From Lepas anatifera (taxonomy: Eukaryota; Arthropoda; Thecostraca; Lepadidae), in contig JAOTON010001033.1 in assembly GCA_034440635.1 (NCBI GenBank), positions 124,001-188,000 of the forward strand: a DNA stretch of 64,000 nt, in the 5' to 3' direction. How positions within the stretch are numbered: position 1 is the stretch's first letter; every line of letters starts with the position of its first letter. The position numbers and the translations under genes are program-made. Shown piece after piece: positions 46,403-57,870 of this stretch. Below the pieces are notes generated by a model, which saw nothing but the letters and a program-made list of their open reading frames with translations, did no database searches and was not told the DNA's origin.

Positions 46403-48645
46403 AGCGAACCAAACCCTATACTGGTGTTAATTAATGCAACAATAACTTGTTACAATATATGAAATTTTTTCTCATTTCATAGCCTAAAACTCAAATCTAC
46501 GTTCCAATAAACATTTTATTTTTCCGGCCGGAAGAGCTGCTACCACCCTCTCCGGTGAAAGCCGACAGAGGATCACACATGTTCTGGCGTGGTGCCGCAC
46601 ATGGACGGATTCTGGATATTCGATCGAGAGCACTTGGTCGGGGGGCGCCATCCGGATCACGAGAGTGCCAATTTTTGGGGAGTAAAACTTTCAGGTGGAA
46701 CCCAAAAACTATCAGTCGCGCGCCAAATTCTATCGCGGTGGTCGGCAACCCCTCCCCCATTATAATTAGTCGCATCCTAAAGGAAAGGGATAAGAAGCGA
46801 CATTCCATGAGTGGCATTGGCATTCAGGGGGCGAGGAAGGCTGATCGAAGGGAAAGTAACCCCACCTCCCCCTTGCTGCCTATGGTGCCACCACCTAACT
46901 ACGGCTGTCATTATCGCTAAAAATCCATAATTCCACAACTTCATTGGCCTTTGTGCCATTCTGGCTGCACAGGCGCCGCGTCGGCCGGACACATTGCCGT
47001 AACTCCACAACTTCTTGGCCTTTGTGCCATTCTGGCTGCACGGCGCCGCGTCGGCCGGTCTCGCCGACTCCCACTTGGCTTTGTGCCTTCTGGGCGGGGC
47101 CGCGTGGGTTTGCCGTAACTCCACAACTTCACTGGCCTTTGTGCCATTCTGGCTACACGGGCGCCGCGTCGGCCGGACACATTGCCGTAAAAAGACAAAC
47201 CTTCCTGCAAGGATAGGAAAAAGACGCAGGAAATTTTTGTTGGTTCGTGCCTAGAATTGTTTGCCGTGCCCCAATTTATACATTTGCCTGCGCCAATCGA
47301 CGTCACTAGAAGTTAACCTTAAAACATGTTTGGGAGATCCAAAATTGAGAGAGGTTAGAAACAAGGTTCAATATAATCTTATATAATTTCATTCATATGA
47401 CATTTTTTAGTAATCTGATGGTTAGTTTGGGCATAAAAAGAATCAAGCTTTCCATAAACACAACTTTTGGTATGCATTCTACAATATCGGACGTCCCATT
47501 TGAGTTCAATTTTGCCATCATTTTCTGGCATTGAACAGGTAATTCTGGATGTCCAGCTTTATCCGACACTAGATATATTTTTTCAACCACTGAAAGGAAA
47601 AGGAGAAATAATAATCATCACCGTGGTAACATTTGAACAATTTCCAACCAATTGAACGCATATTTTATCCATAAATCAAATTTTCAACTTTCAATTAAAT
47701 TCAGGCTAGGAGTGGAAAAGTACCTACTATGCACTGATACTCGGTTATGGGAAGAAGACCCTAGAACCTCATCCCGTGAAGTGATTCAGTTTCACGGTTC
47801 AATGAATAACAGTTTACATCATCATGTTGTAACCTGTCGAACACTCTGGGCCACATTTACAGCTCCATTAGCCCATGGATGCAATTCCAGCTGAGTTAGT
47901 GGTCAGTACCTGGCTTTGAATACCACACGCCTCAACTACCATTCATCACGCCAATCCTCCGAGTCCAGGTGTACAACTCACGTGATTACGGAGCGGGGCG
48001 TGGTACGTGGTCAGGAAGCGTGCATGCCAGCACGCGCCGACCGCCTTATATAGGCCTGGCGAGGTGACTGCGACGTGGTAGTGTGCCCCGGCGACGCCGC
48101 AGAAAGGCAACGCGTGCCGACGCAGGTGCAGGTAGCTTCTGAGGCTGAGTGATGCCCGGAGTCGTGGACAACTGAGTGGCAAGTCTGCTTCTCTGGTGAC
48201 GATAACAAGAGGGAGCCAAACCTGTGACTGAGGGTGCCACCGATGGTGTTGGAACGGAAGAATGACACCTGAGGCCGTGCTGAGGCGGAGAGTGGTGCTT
48301 CTAAGTTAAGTAATTCAAATCAGATCTGCACGATCGCGAGGCCAGTGTCGTGTATGCGTGCGACCAGTTGTCTGATACCCTGAAAACAGGTCGGTGGGGC
48401 GTCGCAGTTAGATACATCAGCTGTGAGATCAGAATCGTGCTGCATGTGGACCTGAAGACATCGGAGTGTCGTCAGTCTACCCCTCCAGCCGGATTCGGTG
48501 GCGCCATCGAGAGGTCGGTGGCGCCCGAATTCCAGGGGCCTGCGCACCCTCTGAAGTGGTGACAGCGGTGGCCGTGAATAGGACACGCCGCTGTGGTCTG
48601 CTGGGCCTCAGACTCCTCCCTGGTTCAAACGCATCGACGGAGCTG
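46403..48645. other. Intron sequence; 71-bp tandem repeat inside
   Basis: At 46930-47190 about three and a half copies of CACAACTTC...GGCCTTTGTGCCATTCTGGC...CGCCGCGTCGGCCGG occur with a period near 71 bp; the third is internally deleted. The rest has no supported gene. 48000-48640 is GC-rich without a recognisable exon. Confidence 0.6.
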
Positions 48646-48861
48646 GTGAACCGTCGCGATCAGTTCGGACTGGTGAACTGTCGCGATCAGTTCGGACTGG
48701 TGAACTGTCGCGATCAGTTCGGACTGGTGAACTGTCGCGATCAGTTCGGACTGGTGAACTGTCGCGATCAGTTCGGACTGGTGAACTGTCGCGATCAGTT
48801 CGGACTGGTGAAATGTCGCGATCTGTTCGCAATGGTTAACTGTCGCGATCAGAATGCCGGA
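48646..48861. repeat. 27-bp minisatellite, eight copies
   Basis: GTGAACTGTCGCGATCAGTT is the core; six copies are nearly identical and the last two decayed. The unit is a multiple of three, so it stays open on the plus strand (VNCRDQFGL) and on the minus strand (RTDRDSSPV). No splice-site or domain evidence supports coding. Confidence 0.9.
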
Positions 48862-49457
48862 GGTCAGTCCGCATTCGTGAGAATAATGGAAAGCTCACAA
48901 CTAAAGGGATATCCTTAAGAAGTTTTGTCTCCATAATTTTCATTAGTTCACGCATGTGTTTTGACATCCAACAATTCCATACCAACATCGCCTTTTCATC
49001 CGAGCAAGGTTTTGCATCGGAATTAGTTTTGCCACAAGCAGAGCCCTTCCACGGTTGTGGTCATCCCACGTCTGCAAATGGTATATCATGGTGGATTAAA
49101 ACATCACACTGCAAGACACCATAGGGCCCACGCAGTCAGCTTCCCTGTTTTTGTATATTCTGCGTCTTATAATGAGGCTTTAAAATGAACGAGTCAAATT
49201 ACTTCTCCATGTGAAAATTTCAAAAGAGTTACTTTTCTTAAAAGACGTATTGAAAGTTTTTAAGACATAAAGGGCAGAGTATTATACATGAGGGTTACAA
49301 ACACGATGTTCAAAACGCTACAAAATTAAAACCAAAGCAAAGAAAACCACCCGATTAGCCCTTCCTTCCGTCTGTATTGATGAAAATGAATAAGAAGGCA
49401 AAGGCATTATATCGAGAGAAAAAGAAAATGAAGACGCAAGTCGTACCCTGCCGAGGC
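48862..49457. other. Intron sequence, nothing recognised
   Basis: No gene or repeat boundary identified. Confidence 0.5.
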
Positions 49458-50690
49458 CAGTGGCGTAGCCAAGGGGGGTCTTTGGGGTCCGCGGACCCCC
49501 TTGGGCTGACCTTATGCACTGGAAAAACACGAGCATTGGTCTCAGGGGTCCCCCTGAGCTTGGCCTCAGGGGGCCCTCCGAGCTCGATCTCAGGCCCCCT
49601 GAGGTTGGCCTCAAGGGACCTCCAAGCTTGGTCTCAGGGGCCCCCAAGCTTGGTCTCACGGGCCCCCTGATCTTGGTCTCAGGGGGCCCCCGAGCTCGAT
49701 CTCAGATGGCCCTGAGCTTGGTCTCAGGGAGCGCCCAAGCTTGTCTCAAGGGACCTCCGAACTTGGTCTCAGGGGCCCCCGGTTGTTGGGGTATAGGGCT
49801 CCAATCTTTCGGGGCCTTGGTGGGGTCGCTTTTCCGTTCAAGGGACCTCCGAACTTGGTCTCAGGGGCCCCTGAGCTTGGTCTCAGGAGGCCCTCCGAGC
49901 TTGGTCTCACGGGCCTGCTGAGCTTGGTCTCACGGGCCTCCTGAGCTTGGTCTCAGGGGGCCCGAACTCGATCTCAGGGGGCCTCGAGCTTGGTCTCAGG
50001 GAGCACCCAAGCTTGGTCTCAAGGGGCCTCCGAACTTGGTCTCAGGGGCCCCCGAGCTTGGTCTCACGGGCTTTCCGAGCTTGGTCTCAGGGCCCCCAAT
50101 CATCGGTATCGAGGGCTCCAGAGTACCAAACATGGATCTCGGGGGCCCCCTGAGCTCGGTCTCAGGGGCCCCCGAGCTTAATCTCACGGGCCTTTCGATC
50201 TTAGTCTCAGAGGCCCCCGAGCTTGGTCTCAGGGGTCCCCGGGCTCGGTCTCAGGGGGCCCCCGAGCTCGGTCTCAGGGCTCCCCAGGTTGGTCTCAGGG
50301 GACCCCGAACTTGGTCTCAGGGGGCCCCTGGTCACCAGTATCGAGACTCTAGGGAACCAGACATGGATCTCGGGGGCTCCCTGAGCTTGGTCTCAGGGGC
50401 CCCCGAACTTGGTCGCAGGGGCCCCCGAGCTTGGTCTCAGGGGCCCCGAGCTTTAGTCTCACGGGCCTTTCGATCTTGGTCTCAGGGTCGATCTTGGTCT
50501 CAGGGGGCCCTCCGAGTTTGGTCTCAGGGGGCCTCCGAGCTCGGTCTCAGGGGCCCCCGAGCTTGGTCTCAGGGGACCCCCAAACTTGGTCTCAGGGGCT
50601 CCCGAGCTTGGTCTCACGGACCTTTCGATCTTGGTCTCAGGCGGCCCTCTAGCTTGGTCTCAGGGACCCCCGAGCTTAGTCTCAGGGGCT
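49458..50690. repeat. Higher-order tandem array S3
   Basis: Same 24-bp-type monomer as the array at 17570-18690 (GAGCTTGGTCTCAGGGGCCC). A diagnostic variant with CATGGATCTCGGGGGC recurs at 50131 and 50362, a period of 231 bp. The array begins right after CAGTGGCGTAGCCAAGGGGG, a hAT H1-like end, and ends abruptly against family Y at about 50691. Frames through it are low-complexity. Confidence 0.9.
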
Positions 50691-51218
50691 TTGAATTTGA
50701 CCTGTGACCTTGACCCTTACATTGATTTACCTTAACTACGACGTCGTAGCATAATATACGTCATACTGGGTAACGCCATGCGACCGGAAGCACCGGACCA
50801 ATAATTTTGAGAATGCTGGTATGGCCTTGAAATGTGACATTGACCTTCATGATGGGTGAAATTGACGTATAATTTCGTTTTACATGGCGCCATAACGTTG
50901 CCAGTTGGTTTTTGATGCGCGCGAACTGGTGCAACCGCGCGATTGCAGCGCTCTCAAAATGAAGGGTTTAACTTTGAAAGCCTATAATTACAAAATTGGG
51001 ACCGATTTTCAAGGTTATTTGACCAATCGACGCGCCATTGAATATTCTCAAAAGTAGTGCAATAGCGGTTTTTTGGCCACGAAGGGTTCTCCGGCCACCT
51101 ACAAAAAAGTAGATGGGGCCCCCCGAGGCTCCGCTCCAGTGTGTTTTTAACACGCGCTGGTATGAGGCCCCGGGCCACCTTTACTGGCAGGGGGTACCCA
51201 TCCCCTTACGATCTCAGC
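50691..51218. repeat. Family Y repeat, copy 3
   Basis: Collinear with 32930-33442, sharing GACGTCGTAGCATAA, CCATGCGACCGGAAGCACCG and the end CCCTTACGATCTCAGC. It retains the AACTGGTGCAACCGCGCGA segment missing from copy 2. Confidence 0.85.
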
Positions 51219-52950
51219 AAACATGCTTGGAAGGGGACACGGAAATCAGTGTTCCATTGCTTGCCTCGATCTCTAAACAAAATACTTCAAAAAAGTACTC
51301 AGATTAGCTACTGAGTTCAGAAAACGCTTCAATAGAGCAGTCGCGAGAAAAGGAACATTCAAGATTCACAAGTTCGTACCGGTTAACTCGAAGGCCGTTA
51401 TTGTCCATAAGCTCTCGAATGATGAGGGACAGAAGGTTCGAGTTTCAAATTGAATCTGTGAAGTTCAGTGGCACCATGTGATGGAGTCGTTCTTCCCATC
51501 TGTGGGTCAGATCTTAAATAAAGCATCATGTCTTAATCTCATATGTTCGAAAAGCGGTTGTCGGCGTGGACGCTATGTGACATTTGTTTGTGATGTGTGC
51601 TTCCTAATATAAATTGAACTGGGATACATGCAACTTTTTAAGGTTTTGGTAGAAAAAGAAAACTGTCTAAAACAAACCTAAGACAACAGTAATAATCGGC
51701 TTCTGACGCACAATCCTCCCACTACATTTTCCACCAAGTGCACCAGAGTGTCGGAATTGTTTCGAATGTTCCGGTAATACGTTCATTTTTTCGGAACGGC
51801 TGAAATTTTTATGTTAGCAAGAGTAGCCTCCACACCACATCTAGTTGATACGCAATGTCACCGAAGCGCAGTCTTGCTCAGTTCTCCCCTCCCCGTTGCC
51901 CCACTTCCAACCGGACGCGTCGATGCGGCGTGCCGACTGCAGGCTGAGTGGCCGGCGACGGTGTTGGGCTTGGTCTGCGGTGCTCGTTACTGATTTTGCT
52001 CTGTAGTCTCCACTCTTTTTATTGACTTTAAATGTAGTTTAAACAATGCTCTTTCACTTGAAGTTGTTTTGAAGTCAATAAAAACATAGGAAATATTTAT
52101 GCTTATCTTTGCAAAAGTTTGGAATTAGATTTTATACATGTTCGTGCCAATTAATATAATTAAACTTACATATTTGTATTGTTCAGACTTTTGTTATTAT
52201 TTTCATGTAGCCTCTTGAAGGAACACCTTTGATTTAAATGGCTAAAAACTCAAGCGAAAAGTCCGATGCACGCGCCCGGTGCTGGATTGCCCGGGGCTAT
52301 AACTCCGAAACGATTATCCGGACGAGACTAAAAATACCACTGTCGTTTTCAGCGCCACTGAGAACCCTAGTCCCAAAATTTCATGAAAATCTGAGATATG
52401 AGGGTGTTATTTCAACCCATCGATTTGTCGATTTGTCGTGGAATGCCCCCACTATCCGAGTTCTCATTCACCGCACCGTATGCAACTGTCTGAGGATCCA
52501 ATGATTAAAAACGACGCTTCTGAACACGCTGCCATCAGGAGATGGTCCAGCCTCGCTGGTGGGCGGGTCAGTATTATCAAGCCTGACGAATGCCCGCTCC
52601 GCCGGCCGCTCATTCTCGTTCAGTATCATCCTCCGGCACGCTGCTGCTACAGGTCTCAACGTTTCGTTTCAGTCAACACCGCCCAAAAACATCTATCGAG
52701 ATCCTCTCTGGTCCTTGAGTAATCTGTCCTCGGCTACCGGCACGCGGTTATCCCCAGTGCAGCTGCAGCGGCTCAGGCATCTGCAGTTTCCCAGGGCGAT
52801 GAAGCCGCCAGCCATTTTGTGTTCCTGTCCGATCCATTTCGACATTTCTTTGGAACTGTGTTCGTGGCTTAAAACTGTTTATAGCACTTAATGAGTTAAT
52901 GTGAGGGATATCAATTGCATTTAGTCGATGGGAAGGCACGCTTTAGTCGA
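51219..52950. other. Intron sequence, nothing recognised
   Basis: A GTGGAATGCCCCC word at 52437 recalls the edge of repeat unit A, but no longer match was found. Short frames at 52438-52891 have no domain. Confidence 0.5.
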
Positions 52951-52954
52951 TTAA

Positions 52955-53979
52955 CCCTCGCCCCACCGGAGGGGCCATCGATGGCCCCCTAAGGTTTTTC
53001 CGGGATAGCAGAAAAACGACGAGGCGCAGCACCGCGGTTGAGGGCTCTACCTCTCACTGCATCATTTTCCCATCATCTCTGAAATTTTTACCCCCGGTCC
53101 CCCAAGGTCAGGTCACCAGACGAGGTCAACCAAGGTCACCTCACTTCACCTTTAGAGCTCTGTAAGAGCTACATTTCAAAGTCGATCTATTTGAAACTTC
53201 CTACACTTCATAACCCCTCCAGGGTCTACAAGGTGTATATCCGGGATTTTTTCGATTTCGTGCCCTGAGGTCAGGTCACGAGGCGACCTCTCCCATTGGA
53301 AAAGCATAGGGAAAAGTTATTTCATGATATAAAAACCACAAAAATGATTGCAAATACTCAGACTGCTCAAAACAACGTTTTTGGACACCCTTTCACGGAT
53401 CCCAGGGGTCATATTTGCCCTTTGACTTTTCCAAGGTCATCCAAGGTCACCATAGGTCAAAAACAGTATTTTGACAATAACTTTTGACCTAATTGAGCTA
53501 GAGCGGTGAAACAAACACCATCGTGTTTGTCTTGTCACTGGCTTTCATTTGATATACGGCAAGGTCACTTCTTGACCTTTCGTGACCTCAGGTCATATTA
53601 GGTCACGAGGTGACCTCTGGGGGTCAAACCACTGGCGGGAGGTCTTTACGTTCCACATAGCGGAAAAGTACTGGCAATTTGCTATCAAATGTACTTTACC
53701 AGGTCTCAATAGCTCTAATGACATAAGAGTTATGCCCAGTTTGCTTAATCATTGCATATTTGAGTGAAAATAGCCGATCTTGACCTAATTTGACCTCTGG
53801 AGGTCAAACCATTGACCTGAGCACTAAAACATGCGAAGTAATTTCTTACTGAATTCACGCGAGCTTTCTATTGCACTTTGCAGATTTGCGCTAACGCCCA
53901 TATTTTCGGAGTTAGAGGGGGGCCATCGATGGCCCCCCGGTGGGGCGAAGGTGGCGCCGGACCCCCGGTGGGGCGCGGG
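52955..53979. mobile_element. Full-length family X element, TTAA-flanked
   Basis: It starts CCCTCGCCCCACCGG and ends CCGGTGGGGCGCGGG, flanked by TTAA at 52951-52954 and 53980-53983. Just inside each end lies a long perfect palindrome centred on CCATCGATGG (18 bp at 52971-52988; 22 bp at 53917-53938). The interior holds many AGGTCA/TGACCT words and the GGCGCAGCACCGCGG stretch shared with the other X fragments. TTAA duplication suggests piggyBac-type mobility; no transposase. Confidence 0.8.
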
Positions 53980-54027
53980 TTAACAGGTAGAGAAAGGGTC
54001 TTATTCAATAGCTTAGTCTGCCGGAGC

Positions 54028-54312
54028 CAGGGGCGTAGCCAAGGGGGAGGGGTGGCGGGGACAGCCGCCCCCCCCATGAGGGCCCGAAGGACCCCCTCAG
54101 GACACGATCCGCGCGAAGCGCGGCTCGCCTGCACTATGCTCTGTGGCCAAATTTGGCATTTTATACCAGACAGGGCCTTCTTAAGCCCTCTTCAGCACTC
54201 TATTCTGTAACAAGCAGGGCCCTTTTTACCCATCAGGGCCCTTTTGGAGCTGTCGCAGGGGCCCTTTTCGGGGCGCCGCCCCTCCCTGAGCGAAATCCTG
54301 GCTACGCCCCTG
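54028..54312 (-). mobile_element. hAT-like MITE family H1, copy 4
   Basis: Inverted relative to the other copies. Ends CAGGGGCGTAGCCAAG and GGCTACGCCCCTG; perfect 8-bp duplication GCCGGAGC (54020-54027 and 54313-54320). Confidence 0.95.
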
Positions 54313-54560
54313 GCCGGAGCCTTCACATGGCACCAAGCGTGGATTCATTGCTATGTGATGATGCGTTATATCTATTCCCAATCAATGCTTATAAGGTCAA
54401 TATTAAATCCAAACATTTCCGAATGCATACCCTGTGGCAAAGCCCATATTCAGATATCAAATTGGGCCAGTCTTTAAGAACGAAAGGGAAGCAGACATTT
54501 CTTCTCCGGCATATTGTAGTACCCGTCAACCGTGCCAGTGTTGTATCAGCGAGGCCCTCA

Positions 54561-54637
54561 GGGGACCGATCTTCACTTGCCGGATTCGTCCGGCAAGTAA
54601 AGATTGGAGCAACGGGGTGTGACGCGCCCGGGGCCCC
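54561..54637 (+). other. Folded structure at the LINE 5' end
   Basis: GGGG (54561-54564) can pair with CCCC (54634-54637), enclosing two hairpins: a long one at 54567-54606 with a TTCG loop and a 10-bp uninterrupted inner stem (ACTTGCCGGA), and a short one with stem CGGG/CCCG (54613-54630). The other LINE can form the same arrangement at 44712-44812 with different bases in the long stem. Possible roles are a 5' RNA structure for retrotransposition or a self-cleaving ribozyme; neither is shown. Confidence 0.55.
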
Positions 54638-55571
54638 AGTCAGCCTTGGGAGGCACTTAATCGCATCGCCGCGGATACATCTTTTCTAGCCCTCCGACGG
54701 CCGCCGCCTCTTCCGACTTCGGTCGGTTAGAGTCGGCGTCTGTCGTCGGTGGCTCTGGTGATGAGGTCCGCGGCGATGCTGATGGCTGCCTTACGAGCCC
54801 TTTGTTACCTGGTCGGTAACCGTATTGGATCGGGTCAGTTCTGTCCTGCACCTCCCAATATGTGGCTCCTGTTTGTTTTTTTGTTTTCTTATTTTGTTGA
54901 TTATTTTTAGTTCCTGTCCTCTTTTTACACTTAAGTTATTGGTTCCACAGTTATTTGCCTTCTTCGGCATTTTATGGGTGTAAGGCGCCCACTCGAGGCC
55001 TATCTCGAGCCCCGGCGACGAGGTTGACGGGATCCTGGGGGGTTGAGGTCCCCCTCGGGCGGGTCAGTCCCGAGGGCTCCAACACGCCCCCTTTGGCCCA
55101 GATATCTCGATCTATCCGGGGGTAAGCCGTCCGTAGGCTGCCGCGGGCGGCCGAGCGACGCGGCAGTGTTTACGGGCACTGTCGCTCGGTCCAGCTGGGC
55201 TGGGGGATTATGTTTCGGGCGTGCGGCGCGGCGCCCTTCGCGGTGGGGGCTGTGGTAGTTCTCGCCGGGCGCGACGTGGGCCGGGGTCTTGGAAACCGTC
55301 GATTTGCGAGACTCCGGCCTGTTGCGCGCCCTGGTGGACCGCAGTCCCCGCTGCGTGAGGGCTGCCGCGTTTTGCTTCCTCCCGACTCATGGCCCTGCCG
55401 GCCCACTGGGCTGATGGCGTCAAGGGGGTGGGTGCGTTCTGATCGGAGGGGTTGTGTGAGTATCTCTCGCCCCTCTGAGACGGGCGCACCTGCCCCCGTA
55501 GGCACTTACCAGCCCCCGGGCCCAGCTATTGACAGCTGGCAACCCGGGGGCCGAAGGTAAATACTTTTCTC

Positions 55572-57693
55572 ATGGCGTTCTCTCAATCATTAACTTCTAC
55601 TGGACAGACCTTACGGACTCAGATCTCTGCTTCGAACCGGACAACCCCGAGCGGATGTTCTGCTACCGCTGCCGTGATGGACTCCACAGATGACAGACCC
55701 CCGCGTTAACTAGACCCGACCAGACTGGTTCTTCTTCTCCTGCGGGAGACAAAGTCACTCCCAGAGTTCTGGTTCTCACACTGGATGAGGGTGACAGGCT
55801 TAACCCCTTTCAGGTTGCTCAGGCCCTATCAAAATTTGGAACCACAGCCCACGTCTATCGGCACTCGAGCACGAAATTGGAAGTGACCATGTCTTCGGAG
55901 GTAGAAACGCGTGATCTCCTGTCTACCAAAAGCCTCTCCTTTTTAGGCGAGGGTAAGTCTGTGATGTGTGTACCAGTGTCTGTTGCTCCCCATCCGACAA
56001 AGAACAGCGCTGTAGGCGTTGTTACTTGTCGGGAGTTAGCTGATTCAACGGAAGAAGATGTTCTGATCGGTCTGGAGGAGCAGGGCGTAACCAAAGTACG
56101 GAGAATGAGCAGGAGACTGGATGGCGAACTCGTGCCGACGAATACCTTCGTCGTTACTTTCGACAGCAATGAGCTCCCTAGGAATATCCGGGTTGGTTGG
56201 CTCTCCGTACGTGTTCGCAAGTACGTGCCGGACCCCACACGATGTTACCGCTGCCAAAAATACGGTCACGTAGCGAAGTCATGTAAAGGGCAGGAACAAT
56301 GTGGGAAGTGTTCGACGGTGGGCCACGGGTCAGCTGCTTGCGAGACTGACGTTTCGAAATGCGCGGTATGCAGTGGAGACCATGAAGCGTGGTCACGTAC
56401 ATGCCCTAAGTTTCTCTCCGAGAGAGAGAGGTTAAAGGCCAAGGTCTTGGGGACTAATCCCGCAAAAACTGTCGTACCACAAGACAGCCAGGCTAAAACA
56501 TCTAGATCGTTCGAACCGACGACAGAACAGAGGACTACTGCTCGTTCCTCTCCTTATCGCGATGCGCTGGTGGGAAAGACGCAGCGTGTTAAGTCCCCTG
56601 CGAGCATGGATTCACCCATGCGAGACATCATGCACCTGTCCGTGCGCGAGTTTATGAGTCTGCTCGGTGGTCAGGTGCAACAGCCTGACAACCAACCTGT
56701 CACTTCTGAAAAGGGTGTCCAGACAGAGCCAACGGAGGCCTCGGTCGCGATGGTACCAGCACTGCAGCCTGACGGTCGGAGTAGAGACACCACTGAGAAA
56801 GGGGTGCAGACGGGTGTTCACGATAGGCAACATTCAGAAGCTCAGACAGAAAAAGCCACAGAACGGTCCCAGGAACCTCCTGCAGCGAAGCGTGCGCGGG
56901 TCAACCGAGCAGATGTTACCGGCTCTCTGAGTACAGATATGCCCTCTGCTGTGACACAGGCCTCAGGACCCCCACCCAAAAAACCAGGAAGTGCATTACC
57001 CACCCGTACAACCGTAACAATCCCAGCACAACAGACGTCCAAAGAATCAAAAGCCAGAACACTCTCAAACAATACAACCAAAAGGCTTGGCTCCGAGCGG
57101 TCCTCCTCCGCACCTCCAAAGGGTCGTGGCGTGAGCAAAGAACAGGTTGGAGACATCTCACCTGCGGGTCACGGTGATGCAGGGCTAATGCCGCCGCCAT
57201 ACCCCCACCACCTCCGCCTCCACCCACACCGCCCGCGAAAACAACCAACAGGGAATACCCAGGCTCAAAGACGCGCGATGGGAAACGCAGGCTCTCCTCC
57301 CCAAACCTACGATATGAGGAAAAATCCCCTCAACACACGAGCAAAGAGAACACAGACTTTGCATTCCGGGACTCGAAGGGAAAAAGAATTTGGGTGCCGA
57401 GGGTCCAAAAAGAGCTTCTTCAGCCAAGGCTTCACTCTGGTTCCACCGAGAGCATCGGAAACGTGCAGCATGTTTGGCAGGATGGGCCGCGACCCACTCC
57501 CGCTAGTGATGGGAGGCATCCCGGGCCAGGAGTCCGGGAAGCATACATGGATAAAGACACAACATTCTTGCGCCGCTCTCCGCCAAAGGGTCTTGGGTAT
57601 CCGGAGAAAATGAATAGACCACCGCCGGAGTGGAACGCTCGCACAGCTTGGTGCGTCTCGGAGATGTTTGACGGTAGAAGCTGGGAGACGTAA
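55572..57693 (+). pseudogene. LINE ORF1 (gag-like, three CCHC zinc knuckles), frameshifted
   Basis: The likely start is ATG 55572; the frame stops at 55707 and resumes one register over from about 55694, running open to 57613. Knuckles lie at 56243-56284 and 56300-56341 (both CX2CX4HX4C) and 56360-56404 (CX2CX3HX6C). Before them are VLVLTLDEGDR and CRELADSTEEDVLIGL, matching the ORF1 fragment at 45844. After about 57185 the natural frame shifts again: the Pro-run product with KTTNREY and KRIWVPRV continues in frame 1 to a TAA at 57691-57693. Such ORF1 proteins bind element RNA as nucleocapsid-like chaperones. Two frameshifts suggest it is dead, unless they are sequencing errors. The stop is followed directly by the 3' UTR. 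Confidence 0.85.
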
Positions 57694-57870
57694 AGTATTT
57701 CATAGAATGAGTATTATGTCGGGGTCAACTGTTCTGTTGACACAGTAATGTTTCTATGCTTTCGAACTCCCTATACTGACATTCGTTTGTAACATAACCA
57801 CAGTGGGGCGCGAAATGACCATGCAGTTGAAGCGCCCTAAAACCCCAAACAACAACAATTGTATCAGCGA

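Larger units (their letters stand above)
54553..57858 (+). mobile_element. Full-length ORF2-less LINE (half-LINE)
   Basis: The 12-mer TTGTATCAGCGA flanks the element exactly (54541-54552 and 57859-57870), a LINE-type target duplication. The element has a 1-kb GC-rich 5' UTR, an ORF1 with three zinc knuckles (55572-57693) and a 165-bp 3' tail ending CGCCCTAAAACCCCAAACAACAACAA-type sequence. There is no endonuclease or reverse transcriptase frame. Because both termini are intact, either the element moved without ORF2 or lost it by a clean internal deletion. Likely a Jockey/I-like lineage, judged from ORF1 layout and the repetitive 3' tail. Confidence 0.85.

Noticed and set aside
50036..50707. 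223-codon open frame of LGLRGP-type repeats
   Set aside because: It runs through the 24-bp array; the periodic peptide follows from the DNA repeat, other frames are equally open, and there is no start context or splice signal.
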